Shown one piece after another: positions 38,880 through 51,191 of a stretch of DNA of 64,000 nucleotides. Within the stretch, counting starts at the first letter, position 1, and every line of letters begins with the position of its first letter. The DNA is from Cinnamomum chago. Taxonomy: Eukaryota > Streptophyta > Magnoliopsida > Laurales > Lauraceae. The DNA lies in assembly GCA_038049695.1 (NCBI GenBank), contig CP142457.1, forward strand, positions 23,636,501-23,700,500, read 5' to 3'. The translations under genes were made by a program, and so were the position numbers. The notes under the pieces were generated by a model. The model made no database searches. It had not been told where the DNA came from and saw only the letters and a list, made by a program, of their open reading frames with translations.

Positions 38880-39851
38880 ACTTGATCCCGGATATTTCTA
38901 GAGGTTGACTTTGTACACAGAGTCGCAACAAACAAGGTGTGGAGTCAACAATTTCCTAGTGCCGCAAAGATTCTGCTTTACTACATAAGTATCGTACGTC
39001 CCGCGCGAAGTTCGGGTTTTCTCCTTTACAACCAGAGAACTCCCCGAAAGTGTTTACCATACCCAAGGTTCGCCCGAAACCCGTTTTAAACCGAGAAGTA
39101 GCTCGAAATATCCTAAAATGTGCATCTCAACCCAGAATACCTTCAAATGGATTTCGAGGCGTGAGACAAGAGAAGGACACCCGAAGCCCCTTCTAGAGTA
39201 AAACGTCATCCTGGAATTCTCTAGAGGGAGTCTTTGGACCAAGAGTCGCATTAAAACACAGTGTAGAGTCAACCATATGCTCGAGCCGCATAGATTGTGT
39301 TTTCGTACTAAAGGACCGTACGACCCGCACGAAGTTCGGGTTTCCGCCTTTACAAACACTGAACTCCCCGAATGTGTCTTCCCTACCCAAGATTCGCCCG
39401 AAACCCGTTTTAAACCGAAAAGTAGCTCGAAATATCTTAAAGAGCGCATCTCAACCCAGAATCCCTTCAAATGGATTTGGAGCCGTAAGGAAAGATAGAG
39501 ACACCCGAAACCCCATTTAGAGTAAAACGCAATCCCGGAGTATTCCAAACGGAGTCTTTGGACCAAGAGTTGCATGAAACACAGTGTTGAGTCAACAACT
39601 TTCTAGAGCCGCACAGATTATGTTTTCGTTCAAAAGTACCGTACGACCCTCGCACGAAGTTCCGGTTCTCGCCCTGGCAAACACTGAACTCCCCGAAAGT
39701 GATTTCCACACCCAAGACTCGCCCGAAACCCGTAGTAAGCCGAAGTGTAGCTCGGAACATCCTAAAAATCGCATCTCATCCCAAAATCCCTTCATATGGA
39801 TTTAGAGGCGTACGACAAGACAGGGACATCCGAAACCCCTTTTAGTTTAAA
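38880..39851 (+). repeat. HOR unit 41
   Basis: Regular 972-bp unit with private ccgaagcccc at the end of A (about 39185) and gagttgcatg in C (about 39570), the latter a CpG-to-TpG change. Confidence 0.85.
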
Positions 39852-42767
39852 ACTTGATCCCGGATATTTCTAGAGGTTGACTTTGTACACAGAGTCGCAA
39901 CAAACAAGGTGTGGAGTCAACAATTTCCTAGTGCCGCAAAGATTCTGCTTTACTACATAAGTATCGTACGTCCCGCGCGAAGTTCGGGTTTTCTCCTTTA
40001 CAACCAGAGAACTCCCCGAAAGTGTTTACCATACCCAAGGTTCGCCCGAAACCCGTTTTAAACCGAGAAGTAGCTCGAAATATCCTAAAATGTGCATCTC
40101 AACCCAGAATACCTTCAAATGGATTTCGAGGCGTGAGACAAGAGAAGGACACCCGAAACCCCTTCTAGAGTAAAACGTCATCCTGGAATTCTCTAGAGGG
40201 AGTCTTTGGACCAAGAGTCGCATTAAAACACAGTGTAGAGTCAACCATATGCTCGAGCCGCATAGATTGTGTTTTCGTACTAAAGGACCGTACGACCTGC
40301 ACGAAGTTCGGGTTTCCGCCTTTACAAACACTGAACTCCCCGAATGTGTCTTCCCTACCCAAGATTCGTCCGAAACCCGTTTTAAACCGAAAAGTAGCTC
40401 GAAATATCTTAAAGAGCGCATCTCAACCCAGAATCCCTTCAAATGGATTTGGAGCCGTAAGGAAAGATAGAGACACCCGAAACCCCATTTAGAGTAAAAC
40501 GCAATCCCGGAGTATTCCAAACGGAGTCTTTGGACCAAGAGTCGCATGAAACACAGTGTTGAGTCAACAACTTTCTAGAGCCGCACAGATTATGTTTTCG
40601 TTCAAAAACACCGTACGACCCTCGCACGAAGTTCCGGTTCTCGCCCTGGCAAACACTGAACTCCCCGAAAGTGATTTCCACACCCAAGACTCGCCCGAAA
40701 CCCGTAGTAAGCCGAAGTGTAGCTCGGAACATCCTAAAAATCGCATCTCATCCCAAAATCCCTTCATATGGATTTAGAGGCGTACGACAAGACAGGGACA
40801 TCCGAAACCCCTTTTAGTTTAAAACTTGATCCCGGATATTTCTACAGGTTGACTTTGTACACAGAGTCGCAACAAACAAGGTGTGGAGTCAACAATTTCC
40901 TAGTGCTGCAAAGATTCTGCTTTACTACATAAGTATCGTACGTCCCGCACGAAGTTCGGGTTTTCTCCTTTACAACCAAAGAACTCCCCGAAAGTGTTTA
41001 CCATACCCATGGTTCGCCCGAAACCCGTTTTAAACCGAGAAGTAGCTCGAAATATCCTAAAATGTGCATCTCAACCCAGAATACCTTCAAATGGATTTCG
41101 AGGCGTGAGAGAAGAGAAGGACACCCGAAACCCCTTCTAGAGTAAAACGTCATCCTGGAATTCTCTAGAGGGAGTCTTTGGACCAAGAGTCGCATTAAAA
41201 CACAGTGTAGAGTCAACCATATGCTCGAGCCGCATAGATTGTGTTTTCGTACTAAAGGACCGTACGACCCGCACGAAGTTCGGGTTTCCGCCTTTACAAA
41301 CACTGAACTCCCCGAATGTGTCTTCCCTACCCAAGATTCGCCCGAAACCCGTTTTAAACCGAAAAGTAGCTCGAAATATCTTAAAGAGCGCATCTCAACC
41401 CAGAATCCCTTCAAATGGATTTGGAGCCGTAAGGAAAGATAGAGACACCCGAAACCCCATTTAGAGTAAAACGCAATCCCGGATTATTCCAAACGGAGTC
41501 TTTGGACCAAGAGTCGCATGAAACACAGTGTTGAGTCAACAACTTTCTAGAGCCGCACAGATTATGTTTTCGTTCAAAAGTACCGTACGACCATCGCACG
41601 AAGTTCCGGTTCTCGCCCTGGCAAACACTGAACTCCCCGAAAGTGATTTCCACACCCAAGACTCGCCCGAAACCCGTAGTAAGCCGAAGTGTAGCTCGGA
41701 ACATCCTAAAAATCGCATCTCATCGCAAAATCCCTTCATATGGATTTAGAGGCGTACGACAAGACAGGGACATCCGAAACCCCTTTTAGTTTAAAACCTT
41801 ATCCCGGATATTTCTAGAGGTTGACTTTGTACACAGAGTCGCAACAAACAAGGTGTGGAGTCAACAATTTCCTAGTGCCGCAAAGATTCTGCTTTACTAC
41901 ATAAGTATCGTACGTCCCGCGCGAAGTTCGGGTTTTCTCCTTTACAACCAGAGAACTCCCCGAAAGTGTTTACCATACCCAAGGTTCGCCCGAAACCCGT
42001 TTTAAACCGAGAAATAGCTCGAAATATCCTAAAATGTGCATCTCAACCCAGAATACCTTCAAATGGATTTCGAGGCGTGAGACAAGAGAAGGACACCCGA
42101 AACCCCTTCTAGAGTAAAACGTCATCCTGGAATTCTCTAGAGGGAGTCTTTGGACCAAGAGTCGCATTAAAACACAGTGTAGAGTCAACCTTATGCTCGA
42201 GCCGCATAGATTGTGTTTTCGTACTAAAGGACCGTACGACCCGCACGAAGTTCGGGTTTCCGCCTTTACAAACACTGAACTCCCCGAATGTGTCTTCCCT
42301 ACCCAAGATTCGCCCGAAACCCGTTTTAAACCGAAAAGTAGCTCGAAATATCTTAAAGAGCGCATCTCAACCCAGAATCCCTTCAAATGGATTTGGAGCC
42401 GTAAGGAAAGATAGAGACGCCCGAAACCCCATTTAGAGTAAAACGCAATCCCGGATTATTCCAAACGGAGTCTTTGGACCAAGAGTCGCATGAAACACAG
42501 TGTTGAGTCAACAACTTTCTAGAGCCGCACAGATTATGTTTTCGTTCAAAAGTACCGTACGACCCTCGCACGAAGTTCCGGTTCTCGCCCTGGCAAACAC
42601 TGAACTCCCCGAAAGTGATTTCCACACCCAAGACTCGCTCGAAACCCGTAGTAAACCGAAGTGTAGCTCGGAACATCCTAAAAATCGCATCTCATCGCAA
42701 AATCCCTTCATATGGATTTAGAGGCGTACGACAAGACTGGGACATCCGAAACCCCTTTTAGTTTAAA
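39852..42767 (+). repeat. Diverged D-L-F module (units 42-44)
   Basis: Starts are 39852 (D-like, with cctgcac and attcgtccg but tttctag in C), 40824 (L, with all five A-monomer marks) and 41796 (F-family C joined to A/B like unit 15). This is the same three-family order as 21383-30130 but with more differences, such as caaaaacacc in unit 42, ccatcgcacg in unit 43 and accttatccc at the start of unit 44. It looks like an older relative of the 2,916-bp module. Confidence 0.75.
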
Positions 42768-45700
42768 ACTTGATCCCGGATATTTCTAGAGGTTGACTTT
42801 GTACACAGAGTCGCAACAAACAAGGTGTGGAGTCAACAATTTCCTAGTGCCGCATAGATTCTGCTTTACTACATAAGTATCGTACGTCCCGCGCGAAGTT
42901 CGGGTTTTCTCCTTTACAACCAGAGAACTCCCCGAAAGTGTTTACCATACCCAAGGTTCGCCCGAAACCCGTTTTAAACCGAGAAGTAGCTCGAAATATC
43001 CTAAAATGTGCATCTCAACCCAGAATACCTTCAAATGGATTTCGAGGCGTGAGACAAGAGAAGGACACCCGAAACCCCTTCTAGAGTAAAATGTCATCCT
43101 GGAATTCTCTAGAGGGAGTCTTTGGACCAAGAGTCGCATTAAAACACAGTGTAGAGTCAACCATATGCTCGAGCCGCATAGATTGTGTTTTCGTACTAAA
43201 GGACCGTACGACCCGCACGAAGTTCGGGTTTCCGCCTTTACAAACACTGAACTCCCCGAATGTGTCTTCCCTACCCAAGATTCGCCCGAAACCCATTTTA
43301 AACCGAAAAGTAGCTCGAAATATCTTAAAGAGCGCATCTCAACCCAGAATCCCTTCAAATGGATTTGGAGCCGTAAGGAAAGATAGAGACACCCGAAACC
43401 CCATTTAGAGTAAAACGCAATCCCGGAGTATTCCAAACGGAGTCTTTGGACCAAGAGTCGCATGAAACACAGTGCTGAGTCAACAACTTTCTAGAGCCGC
43501 ACAGATTATGTTTTCGTTCAAAAGTACCGTACGACCCTCGCACGAAGTTCCGGTTCTCGCCCTGGCAAACACTGAACTCCCCGAAAGTGATTTCCACACC
43601 CAAGACTCGCCCGAAACCCGTAGTAAGCCGAAGTGTAGCTCGGAACATCCTAAAAATCGCATCTCATCCCAAAATCCCTTCATATGGATTTAGAGGCGTA
43701 CGACAAGACAGGGACATCCGAAACCCCTTTTAGTTTAAAACTTGATCCCGGATATTTCTAGAGGTTGACTTTGTACACAGAGTCGCAACAAACAAGGTGT
43801 GGAGTCAACAATTTCCTAGTGCCGCAAAGATTCTGCTTTACTACATAAGTATCGTACGTCCCGCGCGAAGTTCGGGTTTTCTCCTTTACAACCAGAGAAC
43901 TCCCCGAAAGTGTTTACCATACCCAAGGTTCGCCCGAAACCCGTTTTAAACCGAGAAGTAGCTCGAAATATCCTAAAATGTGCATCTCAACCCAGAATAC
44001 CTTCAAATGGATTTCGAGGCGTGAGACAAGAGAAGGACACCCGAAACCCCTTCTAGAGTAAAACGTCATCCTGGAATTCTCTAGAGGGAGTCTTTGGACC
44101 AAGAGTCGCATTAAAACACAGTGTAGAGTCAACCTTATGCTCGAGCCGCATATATTGTGTTTTCGTACTAAAGGACCGTACGACCCGCACGAAGTTCGGG
44201 TTTCCGCCTTTACAAACACTGAACTCCCCGAATGTGTCTTCCCTACCCAAGATTCGCCCGAAACCCGTTTTAAACCGAAAAGTAGCTCGAAATATCTTAA
44301 AGAGCGCATCTCAACCCAGAATCCCTTCAAATGGATTTGGAGCCGTAAGGAAAGATAGAGACACCCGAAACCCCATTTAGAGTAAAACGCAATCCCGGAG
44401 TATTCCAAACGGAGTCTTTGGACCAAGAGTCGCATGAAACACAGTGTTGAGTCAACAACTTTCTAGAGCCGCACAGATTATGTTTTCGTTCAAAAGTACC
44501 GTACGACCCTCGCACGAAGTTCCGGTTCTCGCCCTGGCAAACACTGAACTCCCCGAAAGTGATTTCCACACCCAAGACTCGCCCGAAACCCGTAGTAAGC
44601 CGAAGTGTAGCTCGGAACATCCTAAAAATCGCATCTCATCCCAAAATCCCTTCATATGGATTTAGAGGCGTACGACAAGACAGGGACATCCGAAACCCCT
44701 TTTAGTTTAAAACTTGATCCCGGATATTTCTAGAGGTTGACTTTGTACACAGAGTCGCAACAAACAAGGTGTGGAGTCAACAATTTCCTAGTGCCGCAAA
44801 GATTCTGCTTTACTACATAAGTATCGTACGTCCCGCGCGAAGTTCGGGTTTTCTCCTTTACAACCAGAGAACTCCCCGAAAGTGTTTACCATACCCAAGG
44901 TTCGCCCGAAACCCGTTTTAAACCGAGAAGTAGCTCGAAATATCCTAAAATGTGCATCTCAACCCAGAATACCTTCAAATGGATTTCGAGGCGTGAGACA
45001 AGAGAAGGACACCCGAAACCCCTTCTAGAGTAAAACGTCATCCTGGAATTCTCTAGAGGGAGTCTTTGGACCAAGAGTCGCATTAAAACACAGTGTAGAG
45101 TCAACCATATGCTCGAGCCGCATAGATTGTGTTTTCGTACTAAAGGACCGTACGACCCGCACGAAGTTCGGGTTTCCGCCTTTACAAACACTGAACTCCC
45201 CGAATGTGTCTTCCCTACCCAAGATTCGCCCGAAACCCGTTTTAAACCGAAAAGTAGCTCGAAATATCTTAAAGAGCGCATCTCAACCCAGAATCCCTTC
45301 AAATGGATTTGGAGCCGTAAGGAAAGATAGAGACACCCGAAACCCCATTTAGAGTAAAACGCAATCCCGGATTATTCCAAACGGAGTCTTTGGACCAAGA
45401 GTCGCATGAAACACAGTGTTGAGTCAACAACTTTCTAGAGCCGCACAGATTATGTTTTCGTTCAAAAGTACCGTACGACCCTCGCACGAAGTTCCGGTTC
45501 TCGCCCTGGCAAACACTGAACTCCCCGAAAGTGATTTCCACACCCAAGACTCGCCCGAAACCCGTAGTAAGCCGAAGTGTAGCTCGGAACATCCTAAAAA
45601 TCGCATCTCATCCCAAAATCCCTTCATATGGATTTAGAGGCGTACGACAAGACAGGGACATCCGAAACCCCTTTTAGTTTAAAACTTGATCCCGGATATT

Positions 45701-48599
45701 TCTAGAGATTGACTTTGTACACAGAGTCGCAACAAACAAGGTGTGGAGTCAACAATTTCCTAGTGCCGCATAGATTCTGCTTTACTACATAAGTATCGTA
45801 CGTCCCGCGCGAAGTTCGGGTTTTCTCCTTTACAACCAGAGAACTCCCCGAAAGTGTTTACCATACCCAAGGTTCGCCCGAAACCCGTTTTAAACCGAGA
45901 AGTAGCTCGAAATATCCTAAAATGTGCATCTCAACCCAGAATACCTTCAAATGGATTTCGAGGCGTGAGACAAGAGAAGGACACCCGAAACCCCTTCTAG
46001 AGTAAAACGTCATCCTGGAATTCTCTAGAGGGAGTCTTTGGACCAAGAGTCGCATTAAAACACAGTGTAGAGTCAACCTTATGCTCGAGCCGCATAGATT
46101 GTGTTTTCGTACTAAAGGACCGTACGACCCGCACGAAGTTCGGGTTTCCGCCTTTACAAACACTGAACTCCCCGAATGTGTCTTCCCTACCCAAGATTCG
46201 CCCGAAACCCGTTTTAAACCGAAAAGTAGCTCGAAATATCTTAAAGAGCGCATCTCAACCCAGAATCCCTTCAAATGGATTTGGAGCCGTAAGGAAAGAT
46301 AGAGACGCCCGAAACCCCATTTAGAGTAAAACGCAATCCCGGATTATTCCAAACGGAGTCTTTGGACCAAGAGTCGCATGAAACACAGTGTTGAGTCAAC
46401 AACTTTCTAGAGCCGCACAGATTATGTTTTCGTTCAAAAGTACCGTACGACCCTCGCACGAAGTTCCGGTTCTCGCCCTGGCAAACACTGAACTCCCCGA
46501 AAGTGATTTCCACACCCAAGACTCGCCCGAAACCCGTAGTAAGCCGAAGTGTAGCTCGGAACATCCTAAAAATCGCATCTCATCCCAAAATCCCTTCATA
46601 TGGATTTAGAGGCGTACGACAAGACAGGGACATCCGAAACCCCTTTTAGTTTAAAACTTGATCCCGGATATTTCTAGAGGTTGACTTTGTACACAGAGTC
46701 GCAACAAACAAGGTGTGGAGTCAACAATTTCCTAGTGCCGCAAAGATTCTGCTTTACTACATAAGTATCGTACGTCCCGCGCGAAGTTCGGGTTTTCTCC
46801 TTTACATCCAGAGAACTCCCCGAAAGTGTTTACCATACCCAAGGTTCGCCCGAAACCCGTTTTAAACCGAGAAGTAGCTCGAAATATCCTAAAATGTGCA
46901 TCTCAACCCAGAATACCTTCAAATGGATTTCGAGGCGTGAGACAAGAGAAGGACACCCGAAACCCCTTCTAGAGTAAAACGTCATCCTGGAATTCTCTAG
47001 AGGGAGTCTTTGGACCAAGAGTCGCATTAAAACACAGTGTAGAGTCAACCTTATGCTCGAGCCGCATAGATTGTGTTTTCGTACTAAAGGACCGTACGAC
47101 CCGCACGAAGTTCGGGTTTCCGCCTTTACAAACACTGAACTCCCCGAATGTGTCTTCCCTACCCAAGATTCGCCCGAAACCCGTTTTAAACCGAAAAGTA
47201 GCTCGAAATATCTTAAAGAGCGCATCTCAACCCAAAATCCCTTCAAATGGATTTGGAGCCGTAAGGAAAGATAGAGACACCCGAAACCCCATTTAGAGTA
47301 AAACGCAATCCCGGAGTATTCCAAACGGAGTCTTTGGACCAAGAGTCGCATGAAACACAGTGTTGAGTCAACAACTTTCTAGAGCCGCACAGATTATGTT
47401 TTCGTTCAAAAGTACCGTACGACCCTCGCACGAAGTTCCGGTTCTCGCCCTGGCAAACACTAAACTCCCCGAAAGTGATTTCCACACCCAAGACTCGCCC
47501 GAAACCCGTAGTAAGCCGAATTGTAGCTCGGAACATCCTAAAAATCGCATCTCATCCCAAAATCCCTTCATATGGATTTAGAGGCGTACGACAAGACAGG
47601 GACATCCGAAACCCCTTTTAGTTTAAAACTTGATCCCGGATATTTCTAGAGGTTGACTTTGTACACAGAGTCGCAACAAACAAGGTGTGGAGTCAACAAT
47701 TTCCTAGTGCCGCAAAGATTCTGCTTTACTACATAAGTATCGTACGTCCCGCGCGAAGTTCGGGTTTTCTCCTTTACAACCAGAGAACTCCCCGAAAGTG
47801 TTTACCATACCCAAGGTTCGCCCGAAACCCGTTTTAAACCGAGAAGTAGCTCGAAATATCCTAAAATGTGCATCTCAACCCAGAATACCTTCAAATGGAT
47901 TTCGAGGCGTGAGAGAAGAGAAGGACACCCGAAACCCCTTCTAGAGTAAAACGTCATCCTGGAATTCTCTAGAGGGAGTCTTTGGACCAAGAGTCGCATT
48001 AAAACACAGTGTAGAGTCAACCATATGCTCGAGCCGCATAGATTGTGTTTTCGTACTAAAGGACCGTACGACCCGCACGAAGTTCGGGTTTCCGCCTTTA
48101 CAAACACTGAACTCCCCGAATGTGTCTTCCCTACCCAAGATTCGCCCGAAACCCGTTTTAAACCGAAAAGTAGCTCGAAATATCTTAAAGAGCGCATCTC
48201 AACCCAGAATCCCTTCAAATGGATTTGGAGCCGTAAGGAAAGATAGAGACACCCGAAACCCCATTTAGAGTAAAACGCAATCCCGGATTATTCCAAACGG
48301 ATTCTTTGGACCAAGAGTCGCATGAAACACAGTGTTGAGTCAACAACTTTGTAGAGCCGCACAGATTATGTTTTCGTTCAAAAGTACCGTACGACCCTCG
48401 CACGAAGTTCCGGTTCTCGCCCTGGCAAACACTGAACTCCCCGAAAGTGATTTCCACACCCAAGACTCGCCCGAAACCCGTAGTAAGCCGAAGTGTAGCT
48501 CGGAACATCCTAAAAATCGCATCTCATCCCAAAATCCCTTCATATGGATTTAGAGGCGTACGACAAGACAGGGACATCCGAAACCCCTTTTAGTTTAAA
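42768..48599 (+). repeat. HOR units 45-50
   Basis: Six regular 972-bp units at 42768, 43740, 44712, 45684, 46656 and 47628. Private marks are cagtgctgag in unit 45, gcatatattg in unit 46, ctagagattgac in unit 48, ttacatccag, acactaaac and gaattgtagc in unit 49, and ggattctttgg in unit 50. Units 45 and 48 have gccgcatag in A, a variant common further right. Unit 50 shares gagagaag with the L family. Confidence 0.85.
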
Positions 48600-49247
48600 A
48601 CTTGATCCCGGATATTTCTAGAGGTTGACTTTGTACACAGAGTCGCAACAAACAAGGTGTGGAGTCAACAATTTCCTAGTGCCGCAAAGATTCTGCTTTA
48701 CTACATAAGTATCGTACGTCCCGCGCGAAGTTCGGGTTTTCTCCTTTACAACCAGAGAACTCCCCGAAAGTGTTTACCATACCCAAGATTCGCCCGAAAC
48801 CCGTTTTAAACCGAAAAGTAGCTTGAAATATCTTAAAGAGCGCATCTCAACCCAGAATCCCTTCAAATGGATTTGGAGCCGTAAGGAAAGATAGAGACGC
48901 CCGAAACCCCATTTAGAGTAAAACGCAATCCCGGAGTATTCCAAACGGAGTCTTTGGACCAAGAGTCGCATGAAACATAGTGTTGGGTCAACAACTTTCT
49001 AGAGCCGCACAGATTATGTTTTCGTTCAAAAGTACCGTACGACCCTCGCACGAAGTTCCGGTTCTCGCCCTGGCAAACACTGAACTCCCCGAAAGTGATT
49101 TCCACACCCAAGACTCGCCCGAAACCCGTAGTAAACCGAAGTGTAGCTCGGAACATCCTAAAAATCGCATCTCATCCCAAAATCCCTTCATATGGATTTA
49201 GAGGCGTACGACAAGACAGGGACATCCGAAACCCCTTTTAGTTTAAA
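48600..49247 (+). repeat. HOR unit 51, 648-bp dimer (A/B hybrid + C)
   Basis: Monomer A runs from 48600 to the A-specific base at 48779 and continues as B from the B-specific base at 48788. The exchange therefore lies in 48780-48787 (tacccaag), and exactly one monomer length (324 bp) is lost. The C monomer carries acatagtgttggg, a mark found only from here rightwards. Confidence 0.93.
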
Positions 49248-51191
49248 ACTTGATCCCGGATATTTCTAGAGGTTGACTTTGTACACAGAGTCGCAACAAA
49301 CAAGGTGTCGAGTCAACAATTTCCTAGTGCCGCATAGATTCTGCTTTACTACATAAGTATCGTACGTCCCGCGCGAAGTTCGGGTTTTCTCCTTTACAAC
49401 CAGAGAACTCCCCGAAAGTGTTTACCATACCCAAGGTTCGCCCGAAACCCGTTTTAAACCGAGAAGTAGCTCGAAATATCCTAAAATGTGCATCTCAACC
49501 CAGAATACCTTCAAATGGATTTCGAGGCGTGAGACAAGAGAAGGACACCCGAAACCCCTTCTAGAGTAAAACGTGATCCTGGAATTCTCTAGAGGGAGTC
49601 TTTGGACCAAGAGTCGCATTAAAACACAGTGTAGAGTCAACCATATGCTCGAGCCGCATAGATTGTGTTTTCGTACAAAAAGGACCGTACGACCCGCACG
49701 AAGTTCGGGTTTCCGCCTTTACAAACACTGAACTCCCCGAATGTGTCTTCCCTACCCAAGATTCGCCCGAAACCCGTTTTAAACCGAAAAGTAGCTCGAA
49801 ATATCTTAAAGAGCGCATCTCAACCCAGAATCCCTTCAAATGGATTTGGAGCCGTAAGGAAAGATAGAGAGGCCCGAAACCCCATTTAGAGTAAAACGCA
49901 ATCCCGGATTATTCCAAACGGAGTCTTTGGACCAAGAGTCGCATGAAACACAGTGTTGAGTCAACAACTTTCTAGAGCCGCACAGATTATGTTTTCGTTC
50001 AAAAGTACCGTACGACCCTCGCACGAAGTTCCGGTTCTCGCCCTGGCAAACACTGAACACCCCGAAAGTGATTTCCACACCCAAGACTCGCCCGAAACCC
50101 GTAGTAAGCCGAAGTGTAGCTCGGAACATCCTAAAAATCGCATCTCATCCCAAAATCCCTTCATATGGATTTAGAGGCGTACGACAAGACAGGGACATCC
50201 GAAACCCCTTTTAGTTTAAAACTTGATCCCGGATATTTCTAGAGGTTGACTTTGTACACAGAGTCGCAACAAACAAGGTGTGGAGTCAACAATTTCCTAG
50301 TGCCGCAAAGATTCTGCTTTACTACATAAGTATCATACGTCCCGCGCGAAGTTCGGGTTTTCTCCTTTACAACCAGAGAACTCCCCGAAAGTGTTTACCA
50401 TACCCAAGGTTCGCCCGAAACCCGTTTTAAACCGAGAAGTAGCTCGAAATATCCTAAAATGTGCATCTCAACCCAGAATACCTTCAAATGGATTTCGAGG
50501 CGTGAGACAAGAGAAGGACACCCGAAACCCCTTCTAGAGTAAAACGTCATCCTGGATTCTCTAGAGGGAGTCTTTGGACCAAGAGTCGCATTAAAACACA
50601 GTGTAGAGTCAACCATATGCTCGAGCCGCATAGATTGTGTTTTCGTACTAAAGGACCGTACGACCCGCACGAAGTTCGGGTTTCCGCCTTTACAAACACT
50701 GAACTCCCCGAATGTGTCTTCCCTACCCAAGATTCGCCCGAAACCCGTTTTAAACCGAAAAGTAGCTCGAAATATCTTAAAGAGCGCATCTCAACCCAGA
50801 ATCCCTTCAAATGGATTTGGAGCCGTAAGGAAAGATAGAGACACCCGAAACCCCATTTAGAGTAAAACGCAATCCCGGAGTATTCCAAACGGAGTCTTTG
50901 GACCAAGAGTCGCATGAAACACAGTGTTGAGTCAACAACTTTCTAGAGCCGCACAGATTATGTTTTCGTTCAAAAGTACCGTACGACCCTCGCACGAAGT
51001 TCCGGTTCTCGCCCTGGCAAACACTGAACTCCCCGAAAGTGATTTCCACACCCAAGACTCGCCCGAAACCCGTAGTAAGCCGAAGTGTAGCTCGGAACAT
51101 CCTAAAAATCGCATCTCATCCCAAAATCCCTTCATATGGATTTAGAGGCGTACGACAAGACAGGGACATCCGAAACCCCTTTTAGTTTAAA
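49248..51191 (+). repeat. HOR units 52-53 with 1-bp indels (973 and 971 bp)
   Basis: Unit 52 (49248) has a five-base a run at 49677-49681 (gtacaaaaagg instead of gtactaaagg), gagaggcccg in B, and is the first unit with acgtgatcc at the start of B. Unit 53 (50221) lacks one base at about 50556 (ctggattctc), which removes the EcoRI site, and has tatcatacg in A. Confidence 0.9.
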
